Shown in pieces: positions 26,166-41,100 of a stretch of DNA of 64,000 nt. Source of the DNA: Branchiostoma floridae (lineage: Eukaryota > Chordata > Leptocardii > Amphioxiformes > Branchiostomatidae); assembly GCF_000003815.2 (NCBI RefSeq), contig NC_049979.1:17539117-17603116 (forward strand). Direction: 5' to 3'. Numbering within the stretch: the first letter of the stretch is position 1; each line of letters begins with the position of its first letter. Made by a program: the position numbers and the translations under genes. Below the pieces are notes generated by a model, which saw only the letters and a program-made list of their open reading frames with translations, made no database searches and was not told where the DNA came from.

Positions 26166-29100
26166 GTCAGAGGAACCTTCTTACTGTACAGGACATAACC
26201 ATATCTCAGAGTTCCACATTGTGTAGGAGGCTGTTGTAAATTGGTTCGGAACAAGATAATACATGACAGTGATATAACTTATAAGCAGTTCTTGATGTTA
26301 AAAGTGGGGGTACACCCATGTGCAGTAGCCTGGAGTCCAGCCTTGTTAGCTTTGGTCCCTGCTCCAGCACCATTGACCTGCTTTTTTTTCACCAAAGCGA
26401 ACAGCAGGGCTAGCAAGGCTAGACTCCAGGCTATATGTACAATGGCTCAAACCAAGAAATTATAAATGGCTTCAACTTAATTGAAGCAGTGGTGCCACTA
26501 CAGTCATATGATAGAGGTAATGTCAGCGGTAACTGCCAAAACCTTGACCATGGAACTTCATCGAACATTTTCCCCTGTACAGTATGTCCCTTTTACAGCT
26601 CCATTGTTTTTTTAAACAACTTTTAATGATATAATATCAGTGCCATCCTGTAGTACCCAAACAGCCCCAGGCCAGCAAAAAGACATGTATTTGGGAAAAG
26701 GCGATTCTATCCTACTCTCAGCTAAATTCCACAAAAAAACAAGTACACTTACAGGTATACATATGGTATTAGTTGATAGATGTTTGAGGAAAGTGTTTAT
26801 CATAGGTAAAATGCCATCATGAAAAATACAACAAAAGGATTTTGAGCCAAGGCAATCTGTAGTTCTTGTACCATCCAGTAGGGGGCACTCTTGATCCATG
26901 TGCTGTTGGGTACCAATCCTGCAGTTCTGCTCCTGCTCACTAGATGGCGTAGGCAGATTTGCACGTAGTAGAACAGTCATTCAGATCATCTGCTGGATCT
27001 ACTCATGAAATACAATATCTGCCATTAATAATGGATAAGTAAATATTAAATGTTTACCTGATTTCTTGTTCTTCAGTTTTCTATACCTTCAGGTGAAAAC
27101 AATACAAAAGTAACTTCATACATATACAGTACATTATGTACTATGTATTTCTATCTGTCATCTTGTTACAGGCACAATTCTTTTGTCTACTGAGTATAGA
27201 GATGGCAGTATAAAAGTTCTCATCCATCAGGCATCTGTCCCATGTACAACTTCTTCCATCTTCTCTGAATCCACCTATAGCGATCATACCGTGGTCTGCA
27301 GTCTTTTAACTGTATGAATCTTGTCCAGAAGTTTCATACTATAAAAATCATTGCATTTCTAAGTCAGGACCTATATTAACGTTGTGCAACAGTAATCAAC
27401 CATTTCTGAAGATGTAGTACTTGTCAACAGAAGGTCATTAATGATTAAGAAGCCCAAGGTATCTAGCCAGAATCTGTGGAGAGTAAAACTTTAGTGGATG
27501 GCATCCTGCAGAGGAGAATATAATAAGAACACTTTCTTGGGAGTTCCTTGTAATTTTCCTTGCCATGCCAAGGTCATTGGGTTGTATCTCTCACTTAACT
27601 ATGTACCAACCATCCTTTATTCACAGCATGGATGTAAATGAATAGATTTTAATTATAAGTACAATTCAGAATAGAGCCCAGCTAGTTTAAGAAGAATAAA
27701 GTTGTTTTATCAACTGTGGTAGTAACCAGTAAGAAAATTGCTTTACTTTTGTACTTTTGTACCACTGTTCTGGATTTGAGTCAGTGTCCCAAAAGCTTTG
27801 AAGTTGCCCCTCCCCCGCAGAAAGCTTGCACTGTGCACGTGGCTGGCCTCCCCCACTCTGACTGAACTTGATTAGACCTGTTTGATCACACCTAGGGTTC
27901 ACCTGTATGTTGTGCCACCTGTCAGGTGTGATCAGGACCTATGCAGGTGATGGTCATCACAGGTGGACAGGACGAGACGAAATCTTCCAGACGTCTTGGG
28001 CGGTACGGGAGCAGACCATTACCACGCTTCAGGAAAGACATGTCCCTTCAACCATCTTTAGCAACTTTTTAGTCTGTACACACCCTTTCCACTTGAGCAG
28101 CAAGTGCTGAGCAATATAGAATTAGCCAGAGTGCTCAAGGATTGCCAAGATTGCCCAATGATATCAGGGATTGCTCAGTGATCTTTCAGAGATTGCTCAG
28201 TGATTGCTATGTTTCACCTCGTCACCAACAACTAAGCAGTCAACAAGTGAGGCGACCCATTGACGTTGTTTGGCACATGCTCAGTGTTGGCACAGGTTGC
28301 ATGAGAATTGCACAATGAGCACTCCAAAAAAAAACAGCAATCTCCATTCTCCAATCTTAAGTTGCTCAACAGTCCTCAGCAATCACGGTCTATTGGAAGG
28401 AGGACCTTGATAATATTGTTATTACTTAAGATATTGAGGGTTTTTTTATACATTCCAGACAGACCAGTGTATGAACACCAGTATACCTGCTTGTTTTGGC
28501 AACAATAATCTAATATTGCACAGTATTTTTCACCTCATTTGACTTATTCACTTTATTTTTCTCCTCAAGCCATGGGATATCATCTTCCTTCAATAGATTT
28601 AAGCTGACACAAATTGGACCATGCATTTATGGCTGACTTTTTTATATGAAGTAGCAAGAAAATTTCAATGAAGTCTTGGTTTTAATACTTCATCTCTCCA
28701 CTGGCAATGTCACACGTCTAGTTTACTACTGACCCACAGGAATACATGACATTGTATGTAATTCAGTCCAACATTTATCCAATAGATTCTGACATGTCCT
28801 GTAGTATGTGACCTTGTCTACTAAATGGAACTTATCAAGAAGTTTAACATGAAACAGGACCTGTAGGAGTGACTGGTGTGGCAGGGAAGAGGAGAGAGAT
28901 GGAAAGATAGCAATTATTTCAAAATAAAAGAAATTAGGGAACGTTTGAAGTTAATGGATAGAAACAAAGCTGCTGCAAATTCAGTAATTTACATGTATGT
29001 GCAAACATCATTCCTGATATACAACACTCAGGTATGTTAAGTGGAAACCCCTCCCTATAGTTATCAACTTGTCATTGATAACCACTGGAATTATCCAAAG

Positions 29101-32100
29101 ATTCTTTAGCAGTTGTTATGACACTTGACGAGGTCTCCACCCAAAGATCCAGGGACTATCAATGTAACATAAGGCACTAGTTGGAAATCTCCAAGGACGC
29201 ATTGCCATACGCTTGGGCAGTTTTCCACAAGCATCTCCTCCTGGGCAGCTGAGCATGGCATGATGCGGATCGTGTGGCTACCCTGTGGGGTGGCAGGCTG
29301 CTCATGAACCATGGCTGCTGTCTTCAACTACTGACTTTCAACCATGTCCTGGCCGGTGTTCCGCTGTAAGGGGAGGGGGGCGGTATTCTGCAGGATTGAT
29401 ATCACTAAAGAGGGGGTAATGTAAACAGAACATTATATACACATATGATATCAAAGGGATTAAAGTAATGATGCTTTTTACATATCAAGAACGTACTGCA
29501 TGTAGTTTGAGGTATCCCTGATATAGAACTCTGCTTAAACCTATAACATAGAAGATTCGTGTGCAAGTTCACTTTTCTACCCTAGGGACCGAGTCTGTCC
29601 AACAGATGACTACTTCTTTCTAAGAGTCTAATGCAATTTTAATTGTGAACTGTTCTGGTAGCACTGGTAGTTAACAACAAGAGACATTAACAATAAATAC
29701 TATATAGTACTATGTAGGGCTTTACATAGTACATTATTTGTTGACAAGTGATGTAATAAGGATTATTGTTGAGAATGATATAGATTCTGAAAATTTCAAG
29801 TACTCCATTGAAACCACATTGGAAGAAACCATTGAAACCACACTCAAGTCAATAGAATTAAAACTATGAAGAATGTGTCCAGTGCATACAACACCATGGT
29901 TTTGACAGATGAGGCTGTCTATTCATTACTTGTTAAATATACAACACCTACGTAGCTAGTCTGTTTATGTAACCTTGCCAGTACATGTTTGTCAAAGAAC
30001 ACATTCCTCACTTTTGTATCTGCTGAGTAATATCTGGTACACAAACATACATGTGCCTGGCGCTTTATCAAAAAATTTCATTACATGTACATGTACTTAT
30101 AGATGACAAAGTCAACTATAGTGAACTCTACTGACACAGATTTCTGCTTCTTACCCCTTTTGATGTAATGTTATTCACAGGTCCACAGTAGTGTGATTCT
30201 GTGAGAATGTTCAAAACATTATGCTGCAAAGACTTGTAGGTGTAATACAGAGCCTTGTTAGATATTTTAAGTACATTTTGTAATGTTACAAATGGCTGCC
30301 TCAAATGGTTCAAGTTTGGTGATCATGGACCACACTCTTATTGAAGTCTTAAATGATGACTAGAAGGCCCAAACCCACAGCACTTATTCTCTGCCCCAAG
30401 AGCTATCTATCGCTAAAAAATCACGACCACAGCAGGTCTAAAACACGAGACATCAAAAATGGAAGTTCAACTGCAGTGCCTTAGATACCCGCAAGGGGGC
30501 CCATTACCAAACTTGGCCTTCGTTTTCCTGACCCCTACCCAACTACCAAATATCATCAGGAATTCATGCAAAGCTTCTCAAGCTATGCTGTTCACAGACA
30601 CACAGACAGATAAGCACACTAAAAGTATAACCTTCTTGGCAAAGGTAATACACTGTAGCTCAATTATGTTTACTTGAGGGTATCATGTATTTTTTAAAAG
30701 TTTTTCTTAGTTCAAACAGAGGATTCCTTTTCAACCACTCCTTCCTTGTAGACTGTCTTTCATTAATGTGACAGGCCTGCCAAACAAGAGCGGGCCACTT
30801 TTACTTTCTGACTAAGGAGAATTATCTGCCTGAGATTTATCCTGCCGCTGAGACAGACCTTGCCCTCACACTTTCATTTGTAAAACTTCGCCAGTCACCT
30901 CAAGCCACGGGAGGTAAATTCGTTTCTAGCTTTTTTCTTTCTCATGTTTCTTACACATCCTTGGTTAAAATCTAACCCATGCCAAGTTCTAAATGGAAAC
31001 AAGCTGTTTTAATTTCTGTCTCCCCCGGGGAAGCACTGGGGTTGCATCAGGTTCAACTTTGTATGGTACAACTGGAAGTGCTGAACCATGAATGATTTTA
31101 ATCAAGCCAGTTTGCCCAGCTAGAGCTTGCCCTGTGGTATCAGAAAGTACAAAATGTATTAGGCTGTGTTTAACACTGAAGGTTGTTCAATCAAAATACC
31201 TCTAGTGGTGGACTGGATGCTCCAGAAAAGATGAAAGTATGGGTACTATTTGATGGAGCAAGTTCATTACTTGTGATAGGGAAAGAGAGCTATGATTATA
31301 GAAAAGACTGGACAAAAGTCAGAACATACAACAAGTAGATAGGGAAATTCATACAGAAGTGGAGGATTTATATTGAAAGCAAATTGCCTTGGTACTGATA
31401 CTTCTACATGAAATAGCCTTTGCATTGAAATTCAAGTCTCCATGTCGACCAGGAAGCTACTCTGACTTAGATTTCAAGCCCCAAATCATCCATTAGTCTT
31501 CCTCCAGCCATGGTGAGGCTCACTGCTCACATTGTGTACTGACTGTGAAATTGGGCATGCCTCTGTCTGCATGGGCCAAATGTACTTATCCTAGTCATAG
31601 TGGGTGATACCAGTCAAGATGTGCATCCATCACATTTTGGTTGGAAGATGTCAACAAATATAAACAGGAAGACTGATTTATAGCTATGTAGTATGTTCCT
31701 CATTGTTAGCCTCATATGCTGCAGAATCTTGACAGATTTGAACATTCATATGCTGGAGATATCATTATGTTTTGCCATAGGCCAAAGATGTCTGACATGT
31801 GATGAAGGCTTGAGAAAGTATTTAAGTAGACGGAAATTAAAAGAAAGTGGTGGGTGCAAGTTCACCATGGTATTCAGGTGATAGCCTGATGAACAAGGTT
31901 GGTGGCCAGGTACCAAAGAAATCAAAGTACCACATGAATTCCAACCTCAAATAGTGACATCCAGAGCTGAAACCTAAAGGTTTTACAACAACCCTTGATA
32001 TGTTCCAGAAAAGTGTAACATCTAAGGTTTGTATTGCACAACCTGTGGTAGAAAAAGGTATATCCATTCCTGTAACACACACTGGGATCAGAACCAACCC

Positions 32101-35100
32101 TCTGCTCATATCAGCTGTCACCAGACCTGTAGAACTTTTTCATCTATGTTGTATATTGTACAGTTACCAGGGCTGGTCCTTAATAATAGCCTCCAGCCAG
32201 TTGGGTAGCCCTAGTTGTATTTCTTTTTTTACAACCCAATAAATCAAATCAAATCTAAAGCTTTTCAGAACAACTTCATACATGTAGATGAATACAGCAC
32301 TTTGTTTCAATACATATTTTATTTTGGTACCCTATTTCTATTTTCTGGCATGTCATCACAGATTTTGTCTTGGGGACAAACTAACTTACTAATATAGGTT
32401 TAATGAATCAGTACATAAGACCAAATGGTGCAGACAGGAATTCAACTGAGAGCATACATTTCATAGTCAATAACTGACCAAAGATTGATGACCACCTACA
32501 ATTTGAGACTCTTGAGTGTGTGTTTTCTTATGATGATCTGCTGATTGTGTTTGAGACTTTTACCTTATGGCATAACTTGGAATCCCCAGGGGGGATATGA
32601 GAAGAAACCAACCAAAATTATGGGATCAACTGAAGTTCAAACCAGTAAAAAGATTTTCCCTAATTGTAGTCATGAATGTTGAAATTGATTTACATTCTTA
32701 AATAACTTTTAGTTTTACACCAAATGAAAAATACATTAAATCTTTTTATTGTGTTTGTACAATGTGTTTGCAGGTTTGGTGGAGGTCAGTATCATGCATC
32801 CCTTGGACTTGGTCAAGACAAGGTACTGTTATATACTCTGCAATATCTACTGTCCATCTTTAAATCAGGAATACCTGTACTGTATCTGGGTTGTTGTTTT
32901 CTTATATTGTTCTTCATGATACTGTTTTTCTCGGTGATCTTGACAAAGACAGTTAAGCTTGCGTTAATTGTAGCCAGACTGTTTTGGCTCGGTTACAACC
33001 TTGAAATAAGAGTGGGCACTCCCTGCAGACACGAGCCTGACAACTCTATTATCGCTCGCCAGGTTCCAGATTCAGCGCGGGCCCGACGACCCGCAGCGGT
33101 ACAAGTCGCTGGCGGACTGCTTCAAAACGATGTGGAGGAATGAAGGGTAGGTGATTCGTAGTGATGAGTACTTCCAGCTGCTACAAAGCAGACAGGACGA
33201 CAGAAAATGGGGTGATGTAAACTGAGTCACACTTTGGTGAACATGAGAAGTAAATCTTTATATCCTATTAACCTATTAACTATTTATAGGTTTTATCATT
33301 ACTGATTTTGTGGAAGTGATTAAACAGTAACTTGTACAACGTTTTGTTTAACATCTATTGAGCTCTTGTAGAAAGTATGCATTGTAAATTTTTCTTACAA
33401 TTTTGGACTGATGTCATGCTTTATTTACTGTATGTTTTGTCACAGTGTTTCACCAAGTACCTTACAGTGTTTCTTTGGTGGAGTGACTTTTTTAGTGTGT
33501 CAGCTGATATGTTCATAGATTAGTTAATCCTAAAAAGTAACGAGATCCCCTAATGATTCATATTGTATGAGATGCAAATGGTTGCCTACATACAGGTGAA
33601 ACCTTACATGTATGCCTAGCCTTCAGTAACTTGTAGGGAACATTTCTGCAATACTACAATAATCTGCCAGGTGGTGCTGTTCCTGCCACTTGCAAGGTTG
33701 ATGTCAGTTCCTTCTATATCAGACTCAATATTTAGAAAGATCTGACATGTTGACTGTGGTTATATCCACGGCAAAATGTTTTGTTAGTCTGGACACTCAT
33801 ATTCATCCCTTTTCATTGTAGCAAGTTCCATTTTAAGGACATTCCAGTAGTTTATAGTATTTACCAAAGGTTTACATTTTTCTGTTTTTATAGTCTCTCT
33901 TTCTAAGTTATGAAGTGTTTTAATTGTCTTGTTGTTTCCTGTGATCATAAAGAGCTTCCAAAATTGGATAATGCAGCACAGCATGACAGAATATTTCTCC
34001 TTATCTCTGAAAGAGGAACAAAGAGAAGTGCTTCAGGACAACTTCATTATTGAGTCATTCCTGGGGCTTGCAGGGCAGATGGCACCAAATGAGACATGTG
34101 TTTGTGCTATGCCATGAGCAAAGGGGCATTAAATAAGGCCTTGTGGTAGCCTGGAGCCAGGAAGTGGTTGGCTCACCAACAGACACATTCTCTCTGACCT
34201 CTCTTTGACACCGTGCGATGGGTATTATCAACTGCACGGTACATAGAAAGCTCAAAATTGTACTTCGCCTTTTCACAGGTTTGACAGAGAACAATCCAGG
34301 GAAATTTATGTCCGCCATCTAGTACTGTCAATTGGTCACAGCATAGTAGATGAACAAGTTTCAGAAAGATCCTTCTCTGCAAATGTTTAAAAAATAAAAG
34401 GTACGATACTCTGTGGGAATAGAAGAATTGATGTACAAACGAGGTAAGTCCCAAAGTTGGTCTGACACCAGCAGATGTCATTCAGTGAAAGAGAAGGAGA
34501 CAAAACATGATTTCCCATGCAAACTCCAAACAGGACTTCAAAGTCAGGACAAGCTAATCATCTCAGCTCATTGAACAATACTGTAATGTGTGGTAGTTCA
34601 GTAGCTGATTTGATGTGGATTATATAAATCACTCTTGCTTTCTCATACAATCTGCAATTTTTGGTGGTATATTAGATTTGATATTTATCAGAGCAGGACA
34701 AAACAGGCTGTTGTAAGAATTTGGTTTGAAAGTTGTAGGTATGCAACTATTACTACTTAAGGCCTGTTCCAATCGATACTGTTATGCAAATCACAAAAGG
34801 CAACTTTATTGGCTAACCAACTGCAGTATGCCATGAAAAATAACCAGATGTATGTATGATGTGACACAAGAACAAATGTATCACTCTGAAGGTGCCAAAT
34901 ATGCTTGTATATAATAACTTGTATCATATCAATGAGGACTTATCTACCACTGATAACTTTCGTGGTCAGTGGGAAAGATTGTAGGTGGCCTGGGCATAGT
35001 AACAGGTCACTAACATTTTGTCTCTTCAAGTTGCCATCTCCCACCACAGGCAGGGGGCATCCCAAGAAGTCCTCCTTGCTCAATTTGGAGACTGAAACGT

Positions 35101-38100
35101 GACAAAATGCCCATTTAAGAGCACCTTTCAACACCCTGAAGCCCAGAACAAGCCGCTCGCTCTCCCCAGAGGAAAGTCCAGTTTGCTTGCATTGGTTGTA
35201 CCGCAGGTAGGGAAAACATGGCCTCAGCAGGCTGAGGTAATTAAAAGGCACTCTACAGCAGAGAGCGGGTGGAAGCATGGTCCCTGCCAGCTCCGGGATG
35301 TTTTGAAGTCAGCGCTGAGGTGGCAGCGGGTCAGGGAGTGTGTGAACTTCTCAGGTGTCTGTGGGGTGGAGCAGGACACTTTTCCTCACAGAACAGACTT
35401 AAACTTACAACTGATGTCTTCCAGGCTTACAGGTTAGCTGGCTGTGTGGGCATCCTCACCAATAAATTCTCCACTCATTTTCTCTCACATTGCCAGCAAA
35501 TGTGGTGTCAGGAGCAGTTGTTTATGAAGGCGACCTCCGCAGTCTGTCTGGTAACCTCCCCGCTCTCAGACCTGACCTTCGCCGTAACCTGTTGGCATAT
35601 CTGTTTCGACATTCAAACATCCTCCATTTAGAAACAGGAAGGTTTAGGTGACATCATGCCCCCTGTTCATTCTCACAGATGGAGATACCAGGGAAAGAAG
35701 ACCACTGTGGTATCTGGTTTGCATGAATAAGCATTACAGTGTTTGTCCGTGGGTTTATGAGTGGATATTGGCTATAAGTCTACAGCTTTGGCAGATCCAA
35801 TGTACAAAATGTATCTGTTCAGAACATGTGGCAAATGCAGCTGCACCCAGGGGAGGGATGCAGTAAGAAGAGGCCTGTCAACAGTTAACAAGCTAGATTC
35901 TGTTACTGGCTACATGTGTAGAACAGACAACACAGTGAAAGATTCCTGCATGCAGAAGGCTTTGATCTTGTGTGGTAATGGGCCACACCAAGTTAGACAC
36001 GGGTATAAACATTGTCAACTCTGGTATTTTGGGCCACATATCCACAGAGGTGTTGTGAACTGTTGTTTGGTGTTCACCAACTTTTTCAGGGTCTAGACAG
36101 GTTCAAAAATGGCTTGAAATACCTAAGTTTTACACATTATGTTAAAATTGTGATTCCCTCCAAGATTTGACTAAAAAAGGATTTGTTTAGTGCATTATAA
36201 CATTAATTAAAGTGGTTAGTTTTTTAAAAATCGTATGATGTTGAATCACTTACAGAGCTCAGAACTGATTGTTACAAATGAAAACCTTTAGACCAATCCT
36301 ACATTGAGTTACAACAAGTCACTATGTAGTTCTGTTATTGATTTAAAGTTGGTGTTTGAAATTATCTCTTACAGATGCCAAGTATTTTTGGATTGTACAT
36401 TCATACTGGAGGTCAGACCTCCTCCAAAATTAGAAAGAAAACTTGCCAATTTCTAGGATGGCCTACTGCTAAAATGTCTGTGACCCTCCCCGAAGTAGAG
36501 CTGACCCGGCACTTTCTGTGGTAGAACAGAGAACACTCCGTAAATGACTGCAGATTTTTTGGGATTGCTCTAATCCTGAGTTCAAGTGAACTGCACTGGA
36601 TGAGCGAGAATGGCTTCAATACTGCTTGTCTTTCTCTGATGAAAGAAAGTGTGCTGTCTCTACCTTCACTTTCAAAGTGGTCTACGAAGAGATATGGTAG
36701 ATTTATCCATGCAGTTCTGTCCGCCTGCAAAAATGTTTTTCTACTTGAAAAGTTAAATCACTTTGACAGGTAACTTTCTATTGCCTGCAAATCTCTTATA
36801 CAATGGAAACTGTTTCTATCATTTTGAAACTTGGACAACTCACTAGTACAAGTAGTTTTTCTTTCAGCAGTACCAAGAAAGAGTCATCTTAAACACATTG
36901 CTGTCCAAACCACAGCCATACTTCTATCCTGTATGCCTCTCGCCAAAGATGTCCCTATCCATCTTCTATTAGACTGAGACTCAGTTACCCTGTCATCATT
37001 ACCCTCCTATGATAACTAATGAAATCAATCCTCTATTTGCTCCACAAAAATGTTTTCCTTATCTATAGGCATGTCCATGACCACCTGGGATAAACGCCTG
37101 CATTGAAGCCCCGATGTCAACAATATGCAGTGCGAAACGGATAATGTGAAACAGGACAAAAGGGATCAGCACAGTTAGACAGAGCTAACCCCGCTGTGTG
37201 TCCTGAATAAGTCACAACGATCTCCAACGGACGTCGTAAAGTTACTTATCTCTTGTGATAAAACAAAAGTCCTGCTGATTCATCAATGCGTTTGAAAGAC
37301 GACAAGCCTTTATCAGGCAGGAGTATTATTGGGTTGTTATTGATTAGCTGTTCATTACTCCTGCTATCAATGAGTCGCTGTTCACCTGTTGACGAGTGAT
37401 GGATGTCGGGTGGCAGGTACCTATTGGAGCCACAGGTAACCCTACACCTGAGAAACAAGGCTTACCGTAATGGATTTCAGGACCCAAGCCTTGTTTACCT
37501 GTCGGGAGAATACCTGCGCCGCCTGCTTTTACACCGCAGACAATGCCCCAACCCCCCGAGAAAACAGCTTCCTTTACGTTTCCTTTCTGACTGGAGGACA
37601 ATGTGTTATGACCCCCACCTACTTGTCGCTTTGTCCGTTGAGTGACAATACATAACCGTAGCTCCACCCACAGCTCGCGCCCTCACACGAATAGGTCCAG
37701 GTCCATGTGGGTCACAATGCAGGGTCATAACTTCCCTGCTGGCATTCATCTGCCGTTGTTTCTGATACTGCTCAATACTTGTTACTATTGCTAAATATAC
37801 CTCAGCCAGGAGTCGACTGTGTGTGCTTTGAGAAGCTACTGCCAGCCAAGATCTCACGCAACTCACTCCCATGTGTATCTATAAGGGACATCATAGCTCA
37901 GTATTTACTCAACAGTGTGCATGTGTGTTACCCTGACTTCCAAATACGTTATCATCTCAGGTGCATTTATTTTGTCTTCTCAAAAGAACATCTGTCCTGT
38001 ACCAAAACAGTTGTTTTTTCACAGTCTTTGCAAAGTCATCTTCCTTCCCTTGCAGTTTTTAGTTTCATATCAAGACTTAAGAAAACTGTGTCAAAAGAGC

Positions 38101-41100
38101 TGCAATTGCAAAAATATCTTTGATCACCTGAATATTGAGAAATTGGTCTTATATATCTGAAAATGTTGATGATCACATCACTGTTTAGCCCTTTGTTGCA
38201 ACAAAGTGTCAGAGACTTGTAATTGTAATCAAAGCATCTCTGTCACAAGGGTTTTGGAGTGGCCAACACCTGCACAGTGGATGGACTCAATGCAAACTTA
38301 GAGATGTCCCTCAAACAAAGCAGTGTTTTCCCTGCACATATCTCCTGGAGACTATGGGTGTCAATTACCCATTTCCATCTCCGGAACAATGTTTTATCAG
38401 CTACCTCTGATAGATGCTAATCTGCCATTGTGCCAACACTGGCCAATATTGTTATTAGTAACCTGCCCTTAGAGTCCATTTCCCTTTGATGATGTCATGT
38501 TTGTGTTGATAATCTTTTTTCAAAAAGGAAATTGTATCATCCTGTCTTGATGATAAAAAATTGTCTAGGATATCTGATCATCTTGTGCAAATAGCTTACA
38601 GGATACAACTTGCAGAGGAATGTGGAGCATGGGCTAGAATTAATGATGACAATACACAACTGAATATCCATGAAATCTATGAAATAAGAATTTTCCAGTC
38701 AAGAGTAGAATATTTTGCTCAATTAGTAAAGGAGAAATCTGGCAGAGGACATTGCAGTCTTAAACCTTACCAATATTACTTGCAGTCAAAAAATCCTAAA
38801 CACATAGTTCACCTGTGCATTGTTGAAGAAAATTCATTGAAGAAGTCTGTCCGACTACCCATGTGTAAATCATAAACCTTGAGATTTATTGTAATTGTAT
38901 CAGATTCTGTTGTCTTCAAAACATGTAATGGATGAACACCATCTCTAAGGCAGTTCTTGTAAAAATAACAGTAGTCATTGTAATGTGAACTGCTGTGACA
39001 AAATGATCTACAGGTGCAATCAGATTGATTGTATTTCACAAGAAACCCTACCTACTGTCTTGTCAGCACCTATTGGCCATTATTGAATGACAAGAAACAG
39101 ATAATTGACTTGGTGATATGGATGTGGCATGACTGTTGAATTTGATGCTCCCATAAGCTTGGTCACCTTTCCTGTTTTATCTCCACACAGGATGCTCAAA
39201 CTGGTTGTGACACCTGTCATTTGCTGATCCAGGGGGGGTCTGGGCTCAGCCTGCCATTCTTCCGCCCTTCCTAAAACCCCAAGACAAATCTGGGCAGCAC
39301 CTGCATTGTGATGATTTTGCCAATCGTAGATAATCGCTCCTTCACACTTTGCTGCGGAGTACAACATATTTACACCCCAAACAACACATCCTTTCAGACT
39401 AGTGGCTGTCCCTATTGACAGACTGATCAGGGTTAATGGTTAGGGGTGTTTCACCCCAAAGGTGTGGGGGATGATCTATGTGGTCTGAAGCTAACTCCGT
39501 GCACGATTAACGTAAGCTGTGCTCTTGTGTCCGCCTGCAGGCCCCTATCCTTCTACAAGGGAATCCTTCCACCAATCCTGGCAGAGACACCCAAGCGAGC
39601 CGTCAAGGTAAGCCTTACCTGCTTCTCTGACAAAGACTGGTGCCACCCCCATACTTCCCCTTAATGCCCCATTAATGCTCTAATCCCCCTGATTTATGGA
39701 CAGCACTTGCTCTCAGGTCCTCTTCTGCTGGACCACACCAAACACTACAAGTGCTTGAGAGGTACTCAGCATCCCTGATATGTTATCTCCTCATCAGCAC
39801 AAGGAGGCTGAAGAACCCCTCCCCTGACTGACAACCTCCAACAGGAGACAAACATTCCTTCCCCTGGAGACGTAAATGGACACACAAAACACCTGCTATT
39901 CTTGGCATCTACCTGTTCAAACACCGGAAACTAAGTACAAAATCAAATGCTCTCAGATTGTTTGACTTTTGAGTCACTGGTCACCTCTTGACAGCTACTT
40001 GCACTGGTTCCCCACCCTCTGCCATAACAACTGCGTATTGAAAAGTATATGTTTCAGGATGTCTTATTTTGGTTTTACATTGTTGTAATTAACCCCATTG
40101 GTTTCATCACATCTCCATAATTTCAATGTTAGACAGAAATACATCATTTTGCATTAGGTAAACTGTGTTATTTGCAAATGAACTGGACCTGGCCTGTTGC
40201 TTTTAGGAATGAATCATTTATCTCAGAACATAAGCAAGGAGGTACCTCTCTAACCTCTTAAACATAAGTAGCCTTCCTATAGTCATTTTCATCAAAAGAG
40301 TTGTTTTTGAAAGGAAATGCGCCTGGTATTTTACCATTATGTTGGTTGACTGCCCTGGGATGTTTTTCTAACAACTAATGCTTAGACAAACTTTATCCCT
40401 TTTTTTACTGTTGTAAATCATGTCCAATGGCTGACGTAAATACCTCCTACCTACACAATTGTGTGAGTCAACTTAGACTCACTCAGTCTTAGCTGTGTGT
40501 GCATACAAGTCAATTCTCCCAAACACATAGTGCCCTGCTGGACAGCCACCCCAATGTCTATACATCCTCAATATACCGGCACATATGTGCATATATGTCT
40601 CAATGTGCATAGGTCACAATGAGCATACATCCCAATGTACATATGTCCCCTAATGTACATGTGTGGCCTTGTACCAGTCATGACCAATGTGTTGGGAGAT
40701 GTCAGTGTATACCCCATGCACTGGTGCAGTAGCTGCTTTCCTAGTTGTGGGTCACATGTTGTGCAAATTTTGGCAGTGAATGGAAGGCTTGGTGTCACTA
40801 CACCCTGTCTTGTAAATCACCCATTTCTAATGCTTTTGTGCAGTTTGTACCACAACTCAATTTTCTGCAACTTCAAACAACCATGGTTTCATGCACTGTT
40901 GTGTGTACACATGTTAAAACATCATGCCGTTAACTTTAGTCCACCTGCTATGCAAATGATGCTCCTTGCAGCCAGCGACTTGTGTTGAGGTATTTGGTAA
41001 TCTCCATGCTCCTTTGCGACTGTCATGTAAATCATTCCTGTTTTTACAGTTCTTCACCTTTGAGAGATACAAGACTCTCTTCTCTTTTGGGTCCCCCACA

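Larger units (their letters stand above)
26166..32773. other. SLC25A21 intron 1 (6.6 kb)
   Basis: No exon was seen. It contains a fold-back (26326-26433), an E-box cluster (27900-27965), a C/EBP-like repeat patch (28137-28210) and the 3' tail of a retroelement (32163-32255). In other deuterostomes introns of this gene hold Pax1/9 enhancers, so regulatory DNA is plausible here. Confidence 0.6.
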
